A DNA stretch of 37,181 bases from an uncultured beta proteobacterium. GTDB taxonomy: Bacteria > Pseudomonadota > Gammaproteobacteria > Burkholderiales > Burkholderiaceae_C. How positions within the stretch are numbered: the first letter of the stretch is position 1; every line of letters begins with the position of its first letter. Under the pieces are notes generated by a model that worked only from the letters and a program-made list of their open reading frames with translations, had not been told where the DNA came from and did not search any database. Below are positions 7,888 to 15,961 of the stretch, piece after piece. The stretch covers positions 1 to 37,181 of the forward strand of contig CAIQYP010000549.1 of NCBI GenBank assembly GCA_903876045.1, in the 5' to 3' direction. Made by a program: the position numbers and the translations under genes.

Positions 7888-10128
7888 TTACAGCCGTGCC
7901 AGCGCGGCGCGCAATTCACCCACGCCCAGTATTTCGGACATCACCACAGGTGTTTTGCCGCTTTGGTAGATCACATAAACCGGCACACCGCTGCGTCCCA
8001 GACTGCTGAGGGCCTGGCTGATGGCGGGGTCGCGGCGGGTCCAGTCGGCGCGCAGCAGTGTCACCTTTTTGGCGCTGAAATCTGCTAGCACGTCAGCATT
8101 GGCGAGCGTGGTCTTTTTGTTGTACTGGCAGGTTATGCACCAGGCGGCCGTGAAATCCACAAAAACCGGTTTGCCTGCCGCCAGTTCGGCATCCACGCGG
8201 CCCGGCACCCAGGCCTGCCAGGTGAGTGCCTGCGCGGCGCCGGTATTGTTGGCTGTGTTGTTGGCTGTACTGTTAAAAGTGGCAGCCTCTTCCAGTTTGA
8301 AAACATTCGGGCCAATGGCAAAGGCCAGCCAGGCGGTGGCAAGCAAGGACAGGGCGCCCAACACCGTGCGGCTGCGCCCTGGCAAACCCAAAGACCAAAC
8401 CAGCAGCGCCAGACACAGCAGCAGCGCCAGCAGACTGGCGGCTCCATCCACACCGGTCAAATGCCCCAATACCCAGAGCAGCCAGACCACCGTCGCCCAC
8501 ATCGGAAAGGCCATAAAGCGGCGCAGCGTGTCCATCCAGGCGCCTGGTTTGGGCAGCACTTTACCCAGCGCCGGTACCCAGCTTGCAGCCAGATAGGGCA
8601 GTGCCAGGCCAAGACCCAGCGCCGCAAATATGCCCAAGGCTTGCGCGGCAGGCAGCGCAATCGCATAGCCCAGCGACGCACCCATGAACGGTGCGGTACA
8701 AGGCGAGGCAATGGCCACGGCCAGCACGCCCGACAAAAAGGCGTCACCCAGCGGATGGCGCAATTGCACGGATGCCAGATTGCCGGGCAACAGATTGCCC
8801 ACTTCCAGCAAGCCCATCAGGTTCAGGCCGATCAGCGTGAACAGCAGGGCCAATACCGCGATGACGCCCGGCGATTGCAATTGAAAGCCCCAGCCCAACT
8901 GCTCACCCCCGGCGCGCAGGGCCAGCATCAGGCCGCCCAGTGCCAGGAAGGAGAGCACAACGCCCGCCGTGTAGGCGAGCCCCTGCGCGCGATGGCTATG
9001 CCTTTCGCTGGGCCGGGTAAAGGCCAGCACCTTGATGGCCAGCACCGGGAAAACGCAGGGCATCAGGTTCAGGATCAACCCGCCCAACAGGGCCGCAGCA
9101 AGGGCCAGCGCAAACGCACCCAGGCTCTGGTCTGGCGCAGGAGGCAGTGCAATCGGCGGGATGCTGGAGGTGTTTAAAGCGGGGGCGGCGCCGCCTAGAG
9201 CGGGTCCGTTGCTGAGGGCCGGCCAGGTGCCCTGCACCGTTGCTTCGGTACGCAGGCCCTTGTCGCCCAACGCCAGCACAAAAGCCAGAGTTGCCGGAGA
9301 CTCACTGCGCAGGCCAGACAGCGTGATCGTGCTGGACCAGGTGCCATCGTTTTGCCATTTTTGGGCTGCGCCATCGGTGGGGGAGGGCGAGCGCGCGGTT
9401 TCGACAATGTCCGCTGTCTCGATAAAGGCGTTGATGTTCTTGCCGCGCCAGGCAGTGGGCAGGCCTTGTACCGTCAAAGTCAAGCCGTCTTTGTCAACAC
9501 GCACTTCGGACTTTCCGTTCAAAGCTACCGGCTGGGCCGCACGGGCTTTTTCAAAGTCGGCAGCATGCAAGGCGGTGGAGCCTTGCAGCGGCACGTGCAA
9601 TAAAAATTTGCCTTCCTGTGGCACGCACTCTTGTTTGCACACCAGCCAGGAGGCAGACAGCGCGACTTCCAGGCTGTCCGCGCCGGCCGCCGGTGCAAAG
9701 GCCTTGCTGATAGTCAGCGGCACCGGCAGCAGCACCGTGCCCTCGTAGCCAAAGTTGGCCAGCGAGCCGATGCGGATTTTTTGCGGCGTGGGCCAGGCGA
9801 TGTCACCCGCGGTAACGCCCGCTGGCAAGGTCCATTGCAGGTGTGTGGGCAGGCCGGAATCGCCGGCGTTCTTCCAGTAGGTGTGCCACTCGGGTTGGTG
9901 GGCTAGTTGCAGCCCGACCCAGACGGTTTTGTCGACACCCACGCCATCCGGTGCAAAGGCCACCAGTTCAGCGCGCACTTGTTGGGTCTGCACGACCGCA
10001 TTGGCGCCGCCGGTTGCAGGCTTGGCGAATTGGGCAAAGGCGGTGTTTTGAAATGCCAACAGCGCCAGGCAGGCAAGAGCGAGACGTAGCGCAAAGCGCG
10101 AGGGTAGGGATGTCGACAGCCGGTTCAT
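7888..10128 (-). CDS. Protein-disulfide reductase, DsbD/ScsB-like
   Basis: This protein is expected to carry electrons from cytoplasmic thioredoxin across the inner membrane to periplasmic thiol proteins. From N to C it has a signal peptide (MNRLSTSLPSRFALRL then a hydrophobic run ending AFAQ), a periplasmic immunoglobulin-like domain with a Cys pair in WLVCKQECVPQEGKF, an eight-helix membrane domain with one redox Cys in LMPCVFPVLAIKVLAF and another in ASPCTAPFMGASLGYA, and a C-terminal thioredoxin domain with the active site WCITC. The open frame extends 15 codons upstream, but the ATG at 10128 places the signal peptide at the terminus, giving 746 residues. The long N-terminal domain resembles ScsB more than classical DsbD. 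No scsA, scsC or scsD neighbour is visible. Confidence 0.88.
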   Translation of the reverse strand: MNRLSTSLPSRFALRLALACLALLAFQNTAFAQFAKPATGGANAVVQTQQVRAELVAFAPDGVGVDKTVWVGLQLAHQPEWHTYWKNAGDSGLPTHLQWTLPAGVTAGDIAWPTPQKIRIGSLANFGYEGTVLLPVPLTISKAFAPAAGADSLEVALSASWLVCKQECVPQEGKFLLHVPLQGSTALHAADFEKARAAQPVALNGKSEVRVDKDGLTLTVQGLPTAWRGKNINAFIETADIVETARSPSPTDGAAQKWQNDGTWSSTITLSGLRSESPATLAFVLALGDKGLRTEATVQGTWPALSNGPALGGAAPALNTSSIPPIALPPAPDQSLGAFALALAAALLGGLILNLMPCVFPVLAIKVLAFTRPSERHSHRAQGLAYTAGVVLSFLALGGLMLALRAGGEQLGWGFQLQSPGVIAVLALLFTLIGLNLMGLLEVGNLLPGNLASVQLRHPLGDAFLSGVLAVAIASPCTAPFMGASLGYAIALPAAQALGIFAALGLGLALPYLAASWVPALGKVLPKPGAWMDTLRRFMAFPMWATVVWLLWVLGHLTGVDGAASLLALLLCLALLVWSLGLPGRSRTVLGALSLLATAWLAFAIGPNVFKLEEAATFNSTANNTANNTGAAQALTWQAWVPGRVDAELAAGKPVFVDFTAAWCITCQYNKKTTLANADVLADFSAKKVTLLRADWTRRDPAISQALSSLGRSGVPVYVIYQSGKTPVVMSEILGVGELRAALARL

Positions 10129-10166
10129 AAAGGGGTCAGCGCGCAGTGTGGGCTTGGGGGTGTGGC

Positions 10167-10199
10167 AAGGCAAAAATATTTTGAGGACGCTTGGCGTCC
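10167..10199 (-). terminator. Putative intrinsic terminator after the DUF167 gene
   Basis: On the minus strand the arms GGACGC and GCGTCC form a 6-bp GC stem with a 3-nt loop. They are followed by TCAAAATATTTTTG, a T-rich though imperfect tail. It lies 16 bp after the stop codon of the DUF167 gene and before dsbD on the same strand. Confidence 0.5.
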
Positions 10200-10214
10200 G
10201 GCCATATTGTCGCC

Positions 10215-10613
10215 TTAGTCGGCCAAGGGTGCAGCGTCGGTGAATACGGCCGGCAACTTCTTTGGGGCATGGATGCGCAGTTGTTTGTTCACATTCTCCT
10301 GGCCGAACACCACCTCGATGTCCGCCACGGCCACGCCAAACAACGGCGCCAGAAAGCGCACCATGTAATCAGTGGCTTTGCCGTCACGCGGCGCGGCGGT
10401 CACGCTGATCTTGAGTTGCGTGCCCTTGGGTTTGCCAATCGCGTCTTTGCTGGCGGAGGGTTTGCCCAACACGTTGAGCACCAGCACATCGCCATCCCAA
10501 CCGAAGAAGGTGTCGCCGGTGGTGTTCCGCTGCGCCTTGCTATCAAGTGTGGGTGTGGTTTTGGTCTTGGGTTGTGCCTTGGCGGAGGCCTTGGAGGGGT
10601 GCTTGGATGCCAT
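10215..10613 (-). CDS. DUF167 (YggU) family protein
   Basis: Family members are small alpha/beta proteins of unknown biochemical role. The DUF167 core spans about residues 40-122: VLNVLGKPSASKDAIG, LKISVTAAPRDGKATDYMVRFLAPLFGV and VVFGQENVNKQLRIHAP, with the typical invariant PRDGKA-type loop. A 35-residue Lys/Ser/Thr-rich N-terminal extension precedes the core and makes the protein (132 residues) longer than the usual ~95-100. The annotated ATG at 10613 is only 17 bp from the start codon of the divergent radical SAM gene. Either start may be internal, or promoters overlap coding sequence. Function unknown. Confidence 0.85.
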   Translation of the reverse strand: MASKHPSKASAKAQPKTKTTPTLDSKAQRNTTGDTFFGWDGDVLVLNVLGKPSASKDAIGKPKGTQLKISVTAAPRDGKATDYMVRFLAPLFGVAVADIEVVFGQENVNKQLRIHAPKKLPAVFTDAAPLAD

Positions 10614-10630
10614 GCTTTGATAATACGACC

Positions 10631-12337
10631 ATGCACGCCCGTATTGTTCTCGCCACCCTCAACGCCAAATACATCCACGCCTCGCTGGGCTTGCGTTACC
10701 TGATGGCCAATATGGCGCGCCATGGGGGCGCCGATCTGGGCGCGATTACCAGCCTGCAGGAGTTCACTATTCAGCGCCCGGCTCAACAAATTGTGGATGC
10801 GCTGCTGCAAACTTTGGGCGGGACGGGCGAGAGGGGCGAAGCGCCGGTGCGGGTGGTGGGCTTTGGCGTGTACATCTGGAACGTGACACAGACCACGGTA
10901 GTCGTCCGTCTGCTCAAAGAACAATGCCCGCAAGTAAAAGTGGTGCTGGGCGGGCCGGAGGTCAGCCATGAGTGGCAGCAACAGGAGAGCTTGGCCATCG
11001 GTGGTCCTGGCGCAGCCGGGGCTGGGGACAGTCTGGTTGCTCTGGCCGATCATCTGATTACCGGCTGGGGCGACGTGAGTTTTCCCAAACTGTGCCGCGC
11101 CCTGGTGCATGGCCCACAGCCGCTGATGAAGGTCATCGCGGGTGAGCAGCCGCCATTGGATGAGGTCGATTTGCCTTACGACCGGTACAGCGCCACCGAC
11201 CTGGCGCAGCGCGTGCTGTACGTGGAAGCCTCGCGCGGCTGCCCCTTCAAGTGCGCGTTCTGCCTGAGCGCGCTGGACAAAACGGCCTGGGCCTTCGAGT
11301 TGGAGCCGTTTCTGGCGGCATTGGCCAAGTTATACGATCGCGGAGCACGCAACTTCAAGTTTGTCGATCGCACCTTCAACCTCAAGGTCGAAACCTCGGT
11401 GCGCATCCTGCAGTTCTTTTTGGACCGCTTGCAGGCAGCATCGCAAGAGAAGTTGTTTCTGCACTTTGAGCTGGTACCTGACCATTTGCCGGATGCATTG
11501 AAGGCGATGGTGGCGCAGTTCCCGGCTGGGGTGCTGCAGTTTGAAATCGGCATTCAGACTTTTAACCCGGCGGTTCAAAGCCGCATTGCGCGCAGGCAAG
11601 ACAACGCCAAAACCGGTGACAACATCCGCTGGTTGCTGGAACACAGCACGGCCCATCTGCATACCGATTTGATTTTTGGCCTACCGGGCGAAAGTTGGGA
11701 CAGTTTTGCTGAAGGCTTTGACCGCCTCTACGCGCTGGGTCCGCATGAAATCCAGTTGGGCGTGCTCAAGCGTCTGCGCGGCACACCGCTGGCCCAACGC
11801 AGTTTGCCGGGTGAAGTGGCGCAGGACGGCATGGTCTATGCCGCCGAGCCGCCGTACACGGTACTGCAAACGGGCGCGGTCACGGCGGAGCAGGTGCAAA
11901 GTTTTACGCGCATGGCGCGCTACTGGGATCTGCTGGTCAATTCCGGACGCTTCGGCCAGAGCAGCCGTTTGCTGCTGCAAGGGGAAAGTGCCTTTGCAGA
12001 GTGGGCTGCTTTCTCGCAGTGGCTGTGGCAGCGCAGCGCCAGCACCCACCAACTCACGCCAGAGATCCTGCTGGACGCCGTGTTTGACTACCTGACCGTT
12101 CAGCGATTGCTGCCTGCCGACGCGGTACGCAATGCCTTGCTGGCCGATTACCTGGCCAGCGGCGCGCGCTCCAATCCGCAAGCTTTGCAGGGGCTGCTGC
12201 CGCGTCGGGAGAAGATTCCGCAGCAGAAGGCTGCGACGCAAAACAAGTCGGTGGCACAGCGGCAAAGCCGACATCAGGTGGCGCAGGGTGCAGGACCAGT
12301 GCCGCCCGCAGATCCCATTTCCCCTTCCACGCTCTAA
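10631..12337 (+). CDS. Cobalamin-binding-type radical SAM protein (DUF4080-like)
   Basis: This is a predicted oxygen-sensitive iron-sulfur enzyme that cleaves S-adenosylmethionine to start a radical reaction; the substrate is unknown. I start it at the ATG at 10631 (MHARIVLATLNAKYIHASLG), giving 568 residues; the frame is open further upstream but runs through the opposite gene and looks non-coding. Residues about 1-150 form a Rossmann-like B12-binding domain (VGFGVYIWNV, VVLGGPEVSHE), though I do not see the DxHxxG base-off motif. The radical SAM cluster motif is CPFKCAFC (204-211), followed by an Elp3-like TIM barrel with FEIGIQTFNP and TDLIFGLPGES. The C-terminal ~170 residues resemble DUF4080. 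The creatininase-like gene begins 10 bp after its stop, suggesting co-transcription. Confidence 0.87.
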   Translation: MHARIVLATLNAKYIHASLGLRYLMANMARHGGADLGAITSLQEFTIQRPAQQIVDALLQTLGGTGERGEAPVRVVGFGVYIWNVTQTTVVVRLLKEQCPQVKVVLGGPEVSHEWQQQESLAIGGPGAAGAGDSLVALADHLITGWGDVSFPKLCRALVHGPQPLMKVIAGEQPPLDEVDLPYDRYSATDLAQRVLYVEASRGCPFKCAFCLSALDKTAWAFELEPFLAALAKLYDRGARNFKFVDRTFNLKVETSVRILQFFLDRLQAASQEKLFLHFELVPDHLPDALKAMVAQFPAGVLQFEIGIQTFNPAVQSRIARRQDNAKTGDNIRWLLEHSTAHLHTDLIFGLPGESWDSFAEGFDRLYALGPHEIQLGVLKRLRGTPLAQRSLPGEVAQDGMVYAAEPPYTVLQTGAVTAEQVQSFTRMARYWDLLVNSGRFGQSSRLLLQGESAFAEWAAFSQWLWQRSASTHQLTPEILLDAVFDYLTVQRLLPADAVRNALLADYLASGARSNPQALQGLLPRREKIPQQKAATQNKSVAQRQSRHQVAQGAGPVPPADPISPSTL

Positions 12338-12347
12338 GATAGATGCC

Positions 12348-13190
12348 ATGAGAACCACATCAAGATTCTGGGCTGACTGGACCGCACGCGACTTTGCCTT
12401 GGCCCATGCCCACGGCCGCATGGCGCAGACCATTGCCATCCTGCCCGTGGCGGCCACGGAACAGCATGGCCCGCATTTGCCTTTGGCTGTGGATACGGCG
12501 CTGGTTGATGGCGTGATTGCCGCCGCGCTGCCGCACATTGCCGCTGAAGTTCCAGCGCTTTTTCTGCCGACGCAGGCGGTGGGCTTTAGCCCCGAACATG
12601 CAGCCTTTGCCGGCACGCTCACACTCAAGTCGGAGACCATCATCCGGCTTTGGACCGATATCGCCGAGAGCGTGGCCGCTGCCGGAGTGCGCAAGTTGGT
12701 GTTACTCAATTCGCATGGCGGGCAGGTCGGTCTACTGGATGTGGTGGCGCGCGATCTGCGCGCTCGCTTGGGGTTGCTGGTCTACAGCGTCAACTGGTTT
12801 GGCCTGCCGCTGACCGGGCCACAGGGTGAAGATGTCAATGCACTATTCAGCGCGCACGAGCACCGCTTTGGCATCCACGCGGGTGAGATCGAAACTTCGA
12901 TGATGCTGGCTCTTACCCCGGAGACGGTTGACATGGCGCAGGCGCAGAACTTTGCCTCAACCTCTGAAGACCGTTCCAAGGAATATGCGATTCTGGGCAA
13001 CGGCAAGAGTGCCAAATTGGGCTGGCAGATGCAGGATTACAACGCCGCAGGTGCCGTAGGCAATGCCGCTGCCGCCACGCCTGAAAAAGGCCGCGCCGTG
13101 TTGGATGCTGCGGGCCGCGCACTGGCGCAGATGCTGTCCGAGTTGCACCAACTGCCCATGGACACGCTGGTCGACAAACCCAGGCTCTAA
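12348..13190 (+). CDS. Creatininase family amidohydrolase
   Basis: The family comprises cytoplasmic metal-dependent amidohydrolases, including creatininase and MftE-type peptidases. The 280-residue protein has the expected metal-binding set: ATEQHGPHLPLAVDT (E38, H40, D49), LNSHGGQ (H123) and HAGEIETS (E180). I use the ATG at 12348, just 10 bp after the radical SAM stop, because the homologous part begins a few residues later; the frame is open much further upstream but only as an overlap with the previous gene. A creatininase-family peptidase beside a radical SAM enzyme recalls the mycofactocin pair MftE/MftC, but no precursor peptide or other mycofactocin gene is visible. The true substrate is unknown. 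Confidence 0.88.
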   Translation: MRTTSRFWADWTARDFALAHAHGRMAQTIAILPVAATEQHGPHLPLAVDTALVDGVIAAALPHIAAEVPALFLPTQAVGFSPEHAAFAGTLTLKSETIIRLWTDIAESVAAAGVRKLVLLNSHGGQVGLLDVVARDLRARLGLLVYSVNWFGLPLTGPQGEDVNALFSAHEHRFGIHAGEIETSMMLALTPETVDMAQAQNFASTSEDRSKEYAILGNGKSAKLGWQMQDYNAAGAVGNAAAATPEKGRAVLDAAGRALAQMLSELHQLPMDTLVDKPRL

Positions 13191-13211
13191 AACTGCCAAC
13201 CGGATGCGCGT

Positions 13212-13898
13212 CTAGGCGTAGCTGATCCACTCCGCCAGTTGGGGCGCGTCCAGATGCGGCAGGGTGTTAAAGGTCAGCAGGGAATGCCGCTTGGGGTTGA
13301 AGGCAAACTCGCTCACCGCCGTATTGCGCAGTCGCATATTCAGTTCAACAAAGGCCTCGGGACTGGTGCCCAGAAGTTGCGCCACGGCCGTAGCAATCGG
13401 CCCGCCACTGCTGACCAGCAGGACATTGCCGCAGTGCTGAATGCGTACATGGTCTAACGCGGCACAAATGCCTTGCACAAAGTCGGCATAGCTCGGCATG
13501 CCCTTTGGCACGATTGCGCCGTTGGCCCATTGCCGCAGCCCCTCGCGCAACATACGGAAGTGCGCGCGGTAGGCCTCAGGCGTGAAGGGCTTGGCAAGCG
13601 GGGCTGGATGCACGCTGGCAATCAGGGCATCGCTGTCATATTCATTCAGTCCGGGCCATATTGAAGGCGTCAATGCTTGCGCCAAGGTGTCACTGCCCGT
13701 CATGCCGATTTGTATGTGGCCCCAAGTCTGCGCGTGGCGCTTGAGGCCGCCGATCAACACCGACTCAAACTGCAGACCCTTGGCGGCAAAGTATTGGCCC
13801 AGACGCAGACTTTGCCGTTGACCCAATTCGCTCAAGTTATCGTAGTCGTCAGCGCCCAAAGAGGCTTGTCCATGGCGGACCAAATAGAGTTTTCCCAT
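13212..13898 (-). CDS. Histidine phosphatase superfamily protein (second His replaced)
   Basis: This is a phosphoglycerate-mutase-like fold. The phosphorylated histidine motif is intact at the N-terminus (LVRHGQAS, H9), and the acidic residue region LNEYDSD (E86) is present. The second catalytic His of the usual SHGG motif is replaced by Ser in VSSGGP (S164). That suggests altered chemistry, or a subfamily in which this change is normal. At 228 residues the length is typical. It converges on the creatininase gene (21-bp gap) and is divergent from the DUF1294 gene. No pathway can be assigned. Confidence 0.82.
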   Translation of the reverse strand: MGKLYLVRHGQASLGADDYDNLSELGQRQSLRLGQYFAAKGLQFESVLIGGLKRHAQTWGHIQIGMTGSDTLAQALTPSIWPGLNEYDSDALIASVHPAPLAKPFTPEAYRAHFRMLREGLRQWANGAIVPKGMPSYADFVQGICAALDHVRIQHCGNVLLVSSGGPIATAVAQLLGTSPEAFVELNMRLRNTAVSEFAFNPKRHSLLTFNTLPHLDAPQLAEWISYA

Positions 13899-13997
13899 GG
13901 GAAGGACTGTAATCGGCGGAGGTGGGCGGCTCGGTCATGCGGGGGACAATGCCAGCGCATACCCTTGAATTCGATTCCCCACCTCCACTATCGACCC

Positions 13998-14426
13998 TTG
14001 AAGACACCACCCCCAACCCGAACGCAACGTCAGCGCAAACCCGCAGCGCGGTTCAGGCCATCACGCAGCTCGCGACCGACGGCGCAGCGGGGCCGCACTG
14101 CCTTGCTGAGCATTCCGGCATTTGTTTTGCTGTATCTGGTGCTTGGCTTGTATGGGCACGCACCGCGAATGATGGCGCTGGTCTACGCGCTGATGAGCCT
14201 GCTGTGCTTTATTGCCTACGTCTGGGACAAGTCGGCCGCTCGCTCTGGCAAATGGCGAACCAAGGAACGTACCTTGTTGTTACTGGGCTTGCTTTGCGGT
14301 TGGCCTGGTGCTGTGCTGGCTCAGCAACTGTTGCGCCACAAGTCCGCGAAGACATCGTTTCAGATCGCTTTCTGGGCGACCGTGATGCTGAACGTCGCCG
14401 GGTTTCTAGTGCTAATCAAATTGTAG
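13998..14426 (+). CDS. DUF1294 family small membrane protein
   Basis: The C-terminal ~100 residues carry the DUF1294 pattern: hydrophobic helices around LLSIPAFVLLYLVLGLYG, then YVWDKSAARSGKWRTKERTL, LLGLLCGWPGAVLAQQLLRH and KSAKTSFQIAFWATVMLN. This is a small inner-membrane protein of unknown role; family members are often fused to a cold-shock domain, which is absent here. The N-terminus before the first helix is a basic, Pro/Arg-rich linker. The start is uncertain: I use a TTG at 13998 because no ATG lies between it and the upstream phosphatase gene in this frame, giving 142 residues. A T-rich stretch follows the stop. Confidence 0.72.
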   Translation: MKTPPPTRTQRQRKPAARFRPSRSSRPTAQRGRTALLSIPAFVLLYLVLGLYGHAPRMMALVYALMSLLCFIAYVWDKSAARSGKWRTKERTLLLLGLLCGWPGAVLAQQLLRHKSAKTSFQIAFWATVMLNVAGFLVLIKL

Positions 14427-14595
14427 AAAATTACCATTTTTATTGCTTTTAATCATGCTGCGGTGTAATTGCATGCAATTTTATGGAAATATTGACAATT
14501 ATCGATATATTGGATTGAGTGCTATCTAAGCAACTTGTAGTTGTGAATTCATTGAATGCAGTCGCAGTAAAGATTTTCCATACGAAAAGATCCCC
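14427..14595. promoter_or_regulatory. AT-rich promoter region before the globin-fusion gene
   Basis: This gap is much richer in A and T than its surroundings. It contains a perfect 14-bp palindrome (14467-14480), a consensus -35 hexamer TTGACA (14492-14497) and a second short palindrome TATCGATA (14500-14507). No well-placed -10 hexamer is obvious downstream of TTGACA; the best candidates are weak (ATTGAG at 16 bp). I read it as a regulated promoter with operator-like symmetry. Confidence 0.45.
14467..14480. promoter_or_regulatory. 14-bp perfect palindrome, candidate operator
   Basis: AATTGCATGCAATT is self-complementary over its full length and lies 12 bp upstream of a TTGACA hexamer, 115 bp before the globin-fusion start. 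The position suits an operator for a dimeric regulator. No regulator gene is adjacent. Confidence 0.4.
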
Positions 14596-15402
14596 ATGAA
14601 AACCAGCAAAAGAGCGCAGTCGGCCATGGGTATCGTGCTTGGGTGTCAAGCGATCAAGGCGTTCGTCGCCTGCCCTGACCGGTACAAGGTCTTGGGTATC
14701 GTGCGGATGGGTATGGAGTTTGGCTTGTTGGCTACGACTGAAAACGGGACCTATGTCCGTGTCAACGGATCTACTGTGTCGGCGCTTGACAGTGCGGAGG
14801 TGGGTAAAGCGCTTCAGTTGGCGCACTCAAATGGACGGGGTGAGTCGTATGCCACGTCCCGACAGCACAGCGCTGTGCATGCGCCAAGCATCGTGCTGCG
14901 TAAGCACCGCCATGCGCAGGCACAGTGTGACAGCGACCAATTTGTGACCGGTGGATTCGATATCGACACGCGACAAATCAAGCTGCTACGCGAGTCCTGT
15001 GCGCTTGTGCGATGGAATTCGGAAGCGCTGTCTGGCAATTTTTACATCCACCTCTTTAACGTGGACCCTGCGGTGCAAACGGCTTATGCCGGGAACAGAA
15101 TCAACCCGGTGAGCGGAATGTTCGGCTTTATGGGGGTCGCAATAGCCATGCTGGACGACCCGGAATCCCTTAAAAATATGCTTAGGCAGGCGGGTTCAAG
15201 ACACGTTGGCTACGGCGCATTGGATGGCTACTATCCAGCGATTGGGGAGGCATTGCTATTGACGCTGGAGGCGGCGCTGGGTGACAAATTCACGCCCGAA
15301 ACGCGCCAGGCCTGGGCCGACTTCTACCATTTCATGAGCGATTGCATGACGATGCCCGCTCCGCAAATTCTCAGTAGCCGGCTACACCTCAACCGAAATT
15401 GA
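14596..15402 (+). CDS. Globin domain fused to an uncharacterised N-terminal region
   Basis: The C-terminal part (about 127-255) is a globin of the flavohaemoglobin type. LLRESCALV leads to FYIHLFNVDPAVQTAY, matching helix B/C of E. coli Hmp with the B10 Tyr (Y150) kept and Tyr instead of Phe at CD1 (Y164). The proximal His is in SRHVGYG (H203), and GYYPAIGEALL keeps the Tyr that contacts it in Hmp (Y213), followed by ALGD and RQAW. The CD/E region is about three residues shorter than in Hmp, so I cannot identify the E7 residue. There is no FAD or NAD domain. The N-terminal ~125 residues, including GTYVRVNGSTVSALDS, match nothing I know. The start ATG has a poor ribosome site; Met 11 or Met 38 could be used. 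The protein may bind haem for O2 or NO sensing; this is inference. Confidence 0.68.
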   Translation: MKTSKRAQSAMGIVLGCQAIKAFVACPDRYKVLGIVRMGMEFGLLATTENGTYVRVNGSTVSALDSAEVGKALQLAHSNGRGESYATSRQHSAVHAPSIVLRKHRHAQAQCDSDQFVTGGFDIDTRQIKLLRESCALVRWNSEALSGNFYIHLFNVDPAVQTAYAGNRINPVSGMFGFMGVAIAMLDDPESLKNMLRQAGSRHVGYGALDGYYPAIGEALLLTLEAALGDKFTPETRQAWADFYHFMSDCMTMPAPQILSSRLHLNRN

Positions 15403-15481
15403 CCCACCTCGCTTTGAAGTTTTTCAATCGAGTGTCCTCAGGCAAGGGCAGTCATCTCTGTGTAACTGCATCGTGGCCCTC

Positions 15482-15961
15482 TTAGACAAAGAGCCGAGGG
15501 TCAAACACAAACGGGTTGCGCTCCAGCACCAGATTGATGTCAAGGTAGTGCGGATGCGCGGGGTTGAGCAGCAGGTTGCGCTCGGCTGGTTCCACATAGG
15601 AGGGAACCCAAAGCCCCAGACTGACGCCGCTGGTTAACCACTGCATGCCGAGGGACTGCGTACTCGCTTCATCGTTGCGCCAGTCGCTTTTCAAGCCCCA
15701 ATCGATGGCTTGCAGTAGCGTGGCGTCCACGCCTATTTCCAGCCGCATAAGCGCCTGATTTTTTGGGGTGGCGCCGTTGCAATGCACACGCTTTTCCAGT
15801 TGGCACAGGGCACGACTGGAGCCGGCATATACCACTTGCAATTGGCCTTTACTGTGCCAGCGCCCGTTGCCCAGCGTGGAGCCAAAACCCAGGGAATGCA
15901 GAAGTTGTGCTTTCGGAGGTGCCGGGTTTTCGCAAAAACCAATGCGCCAGACAGCCGTCAA
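15482..15961 (-). CDS. RES domain toxin of a type II toxin-antitoxin pair
   Basis: RES toxins are NAD+-degrading enzymes with an ADP-ribosyltransferase-like fold that stop growth when freed from their Xre antitoxin. The 159-residue protein begins VWRI and has the signature region GNGRWHSKG (R34), VVYAGSSRALCQLEKRVH (Y45, E56), matching the conserved Arg-Tyr-Glu set of the family, and ends with a typical LNPAHP segment. Its ATG overlaps the antitoxin stop by 4 nt (15958-15961), so the two are translationally coupled. The order, antitoxin first, is standard. About 80 bp without features separate its stop from the globin-fusion gene, which converges on it. Confidence 0.88.
   Translation of the reverse strand: MTAVWRIGFCENPAPPKAQLLHSLGFGSTLGNGRWHSKGQLQVVYAGSSRALCQLEKRVHCNGATPKNQALMRLEIGVDATLLQAIDWGLKSDWRNDEASTQSLGMQWLTSGVSLGLWVPSYVEPAERNLLLNPAHPHYLDINLVLERNPFVFDPRLFV

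Noticed and set aside
11681-12709. Minus-strand open frame of 342 codons across the radical SAM and creatininase genes
   Set aside because: Spans two well-supported genes on the other strand and contains no recognisable motif.
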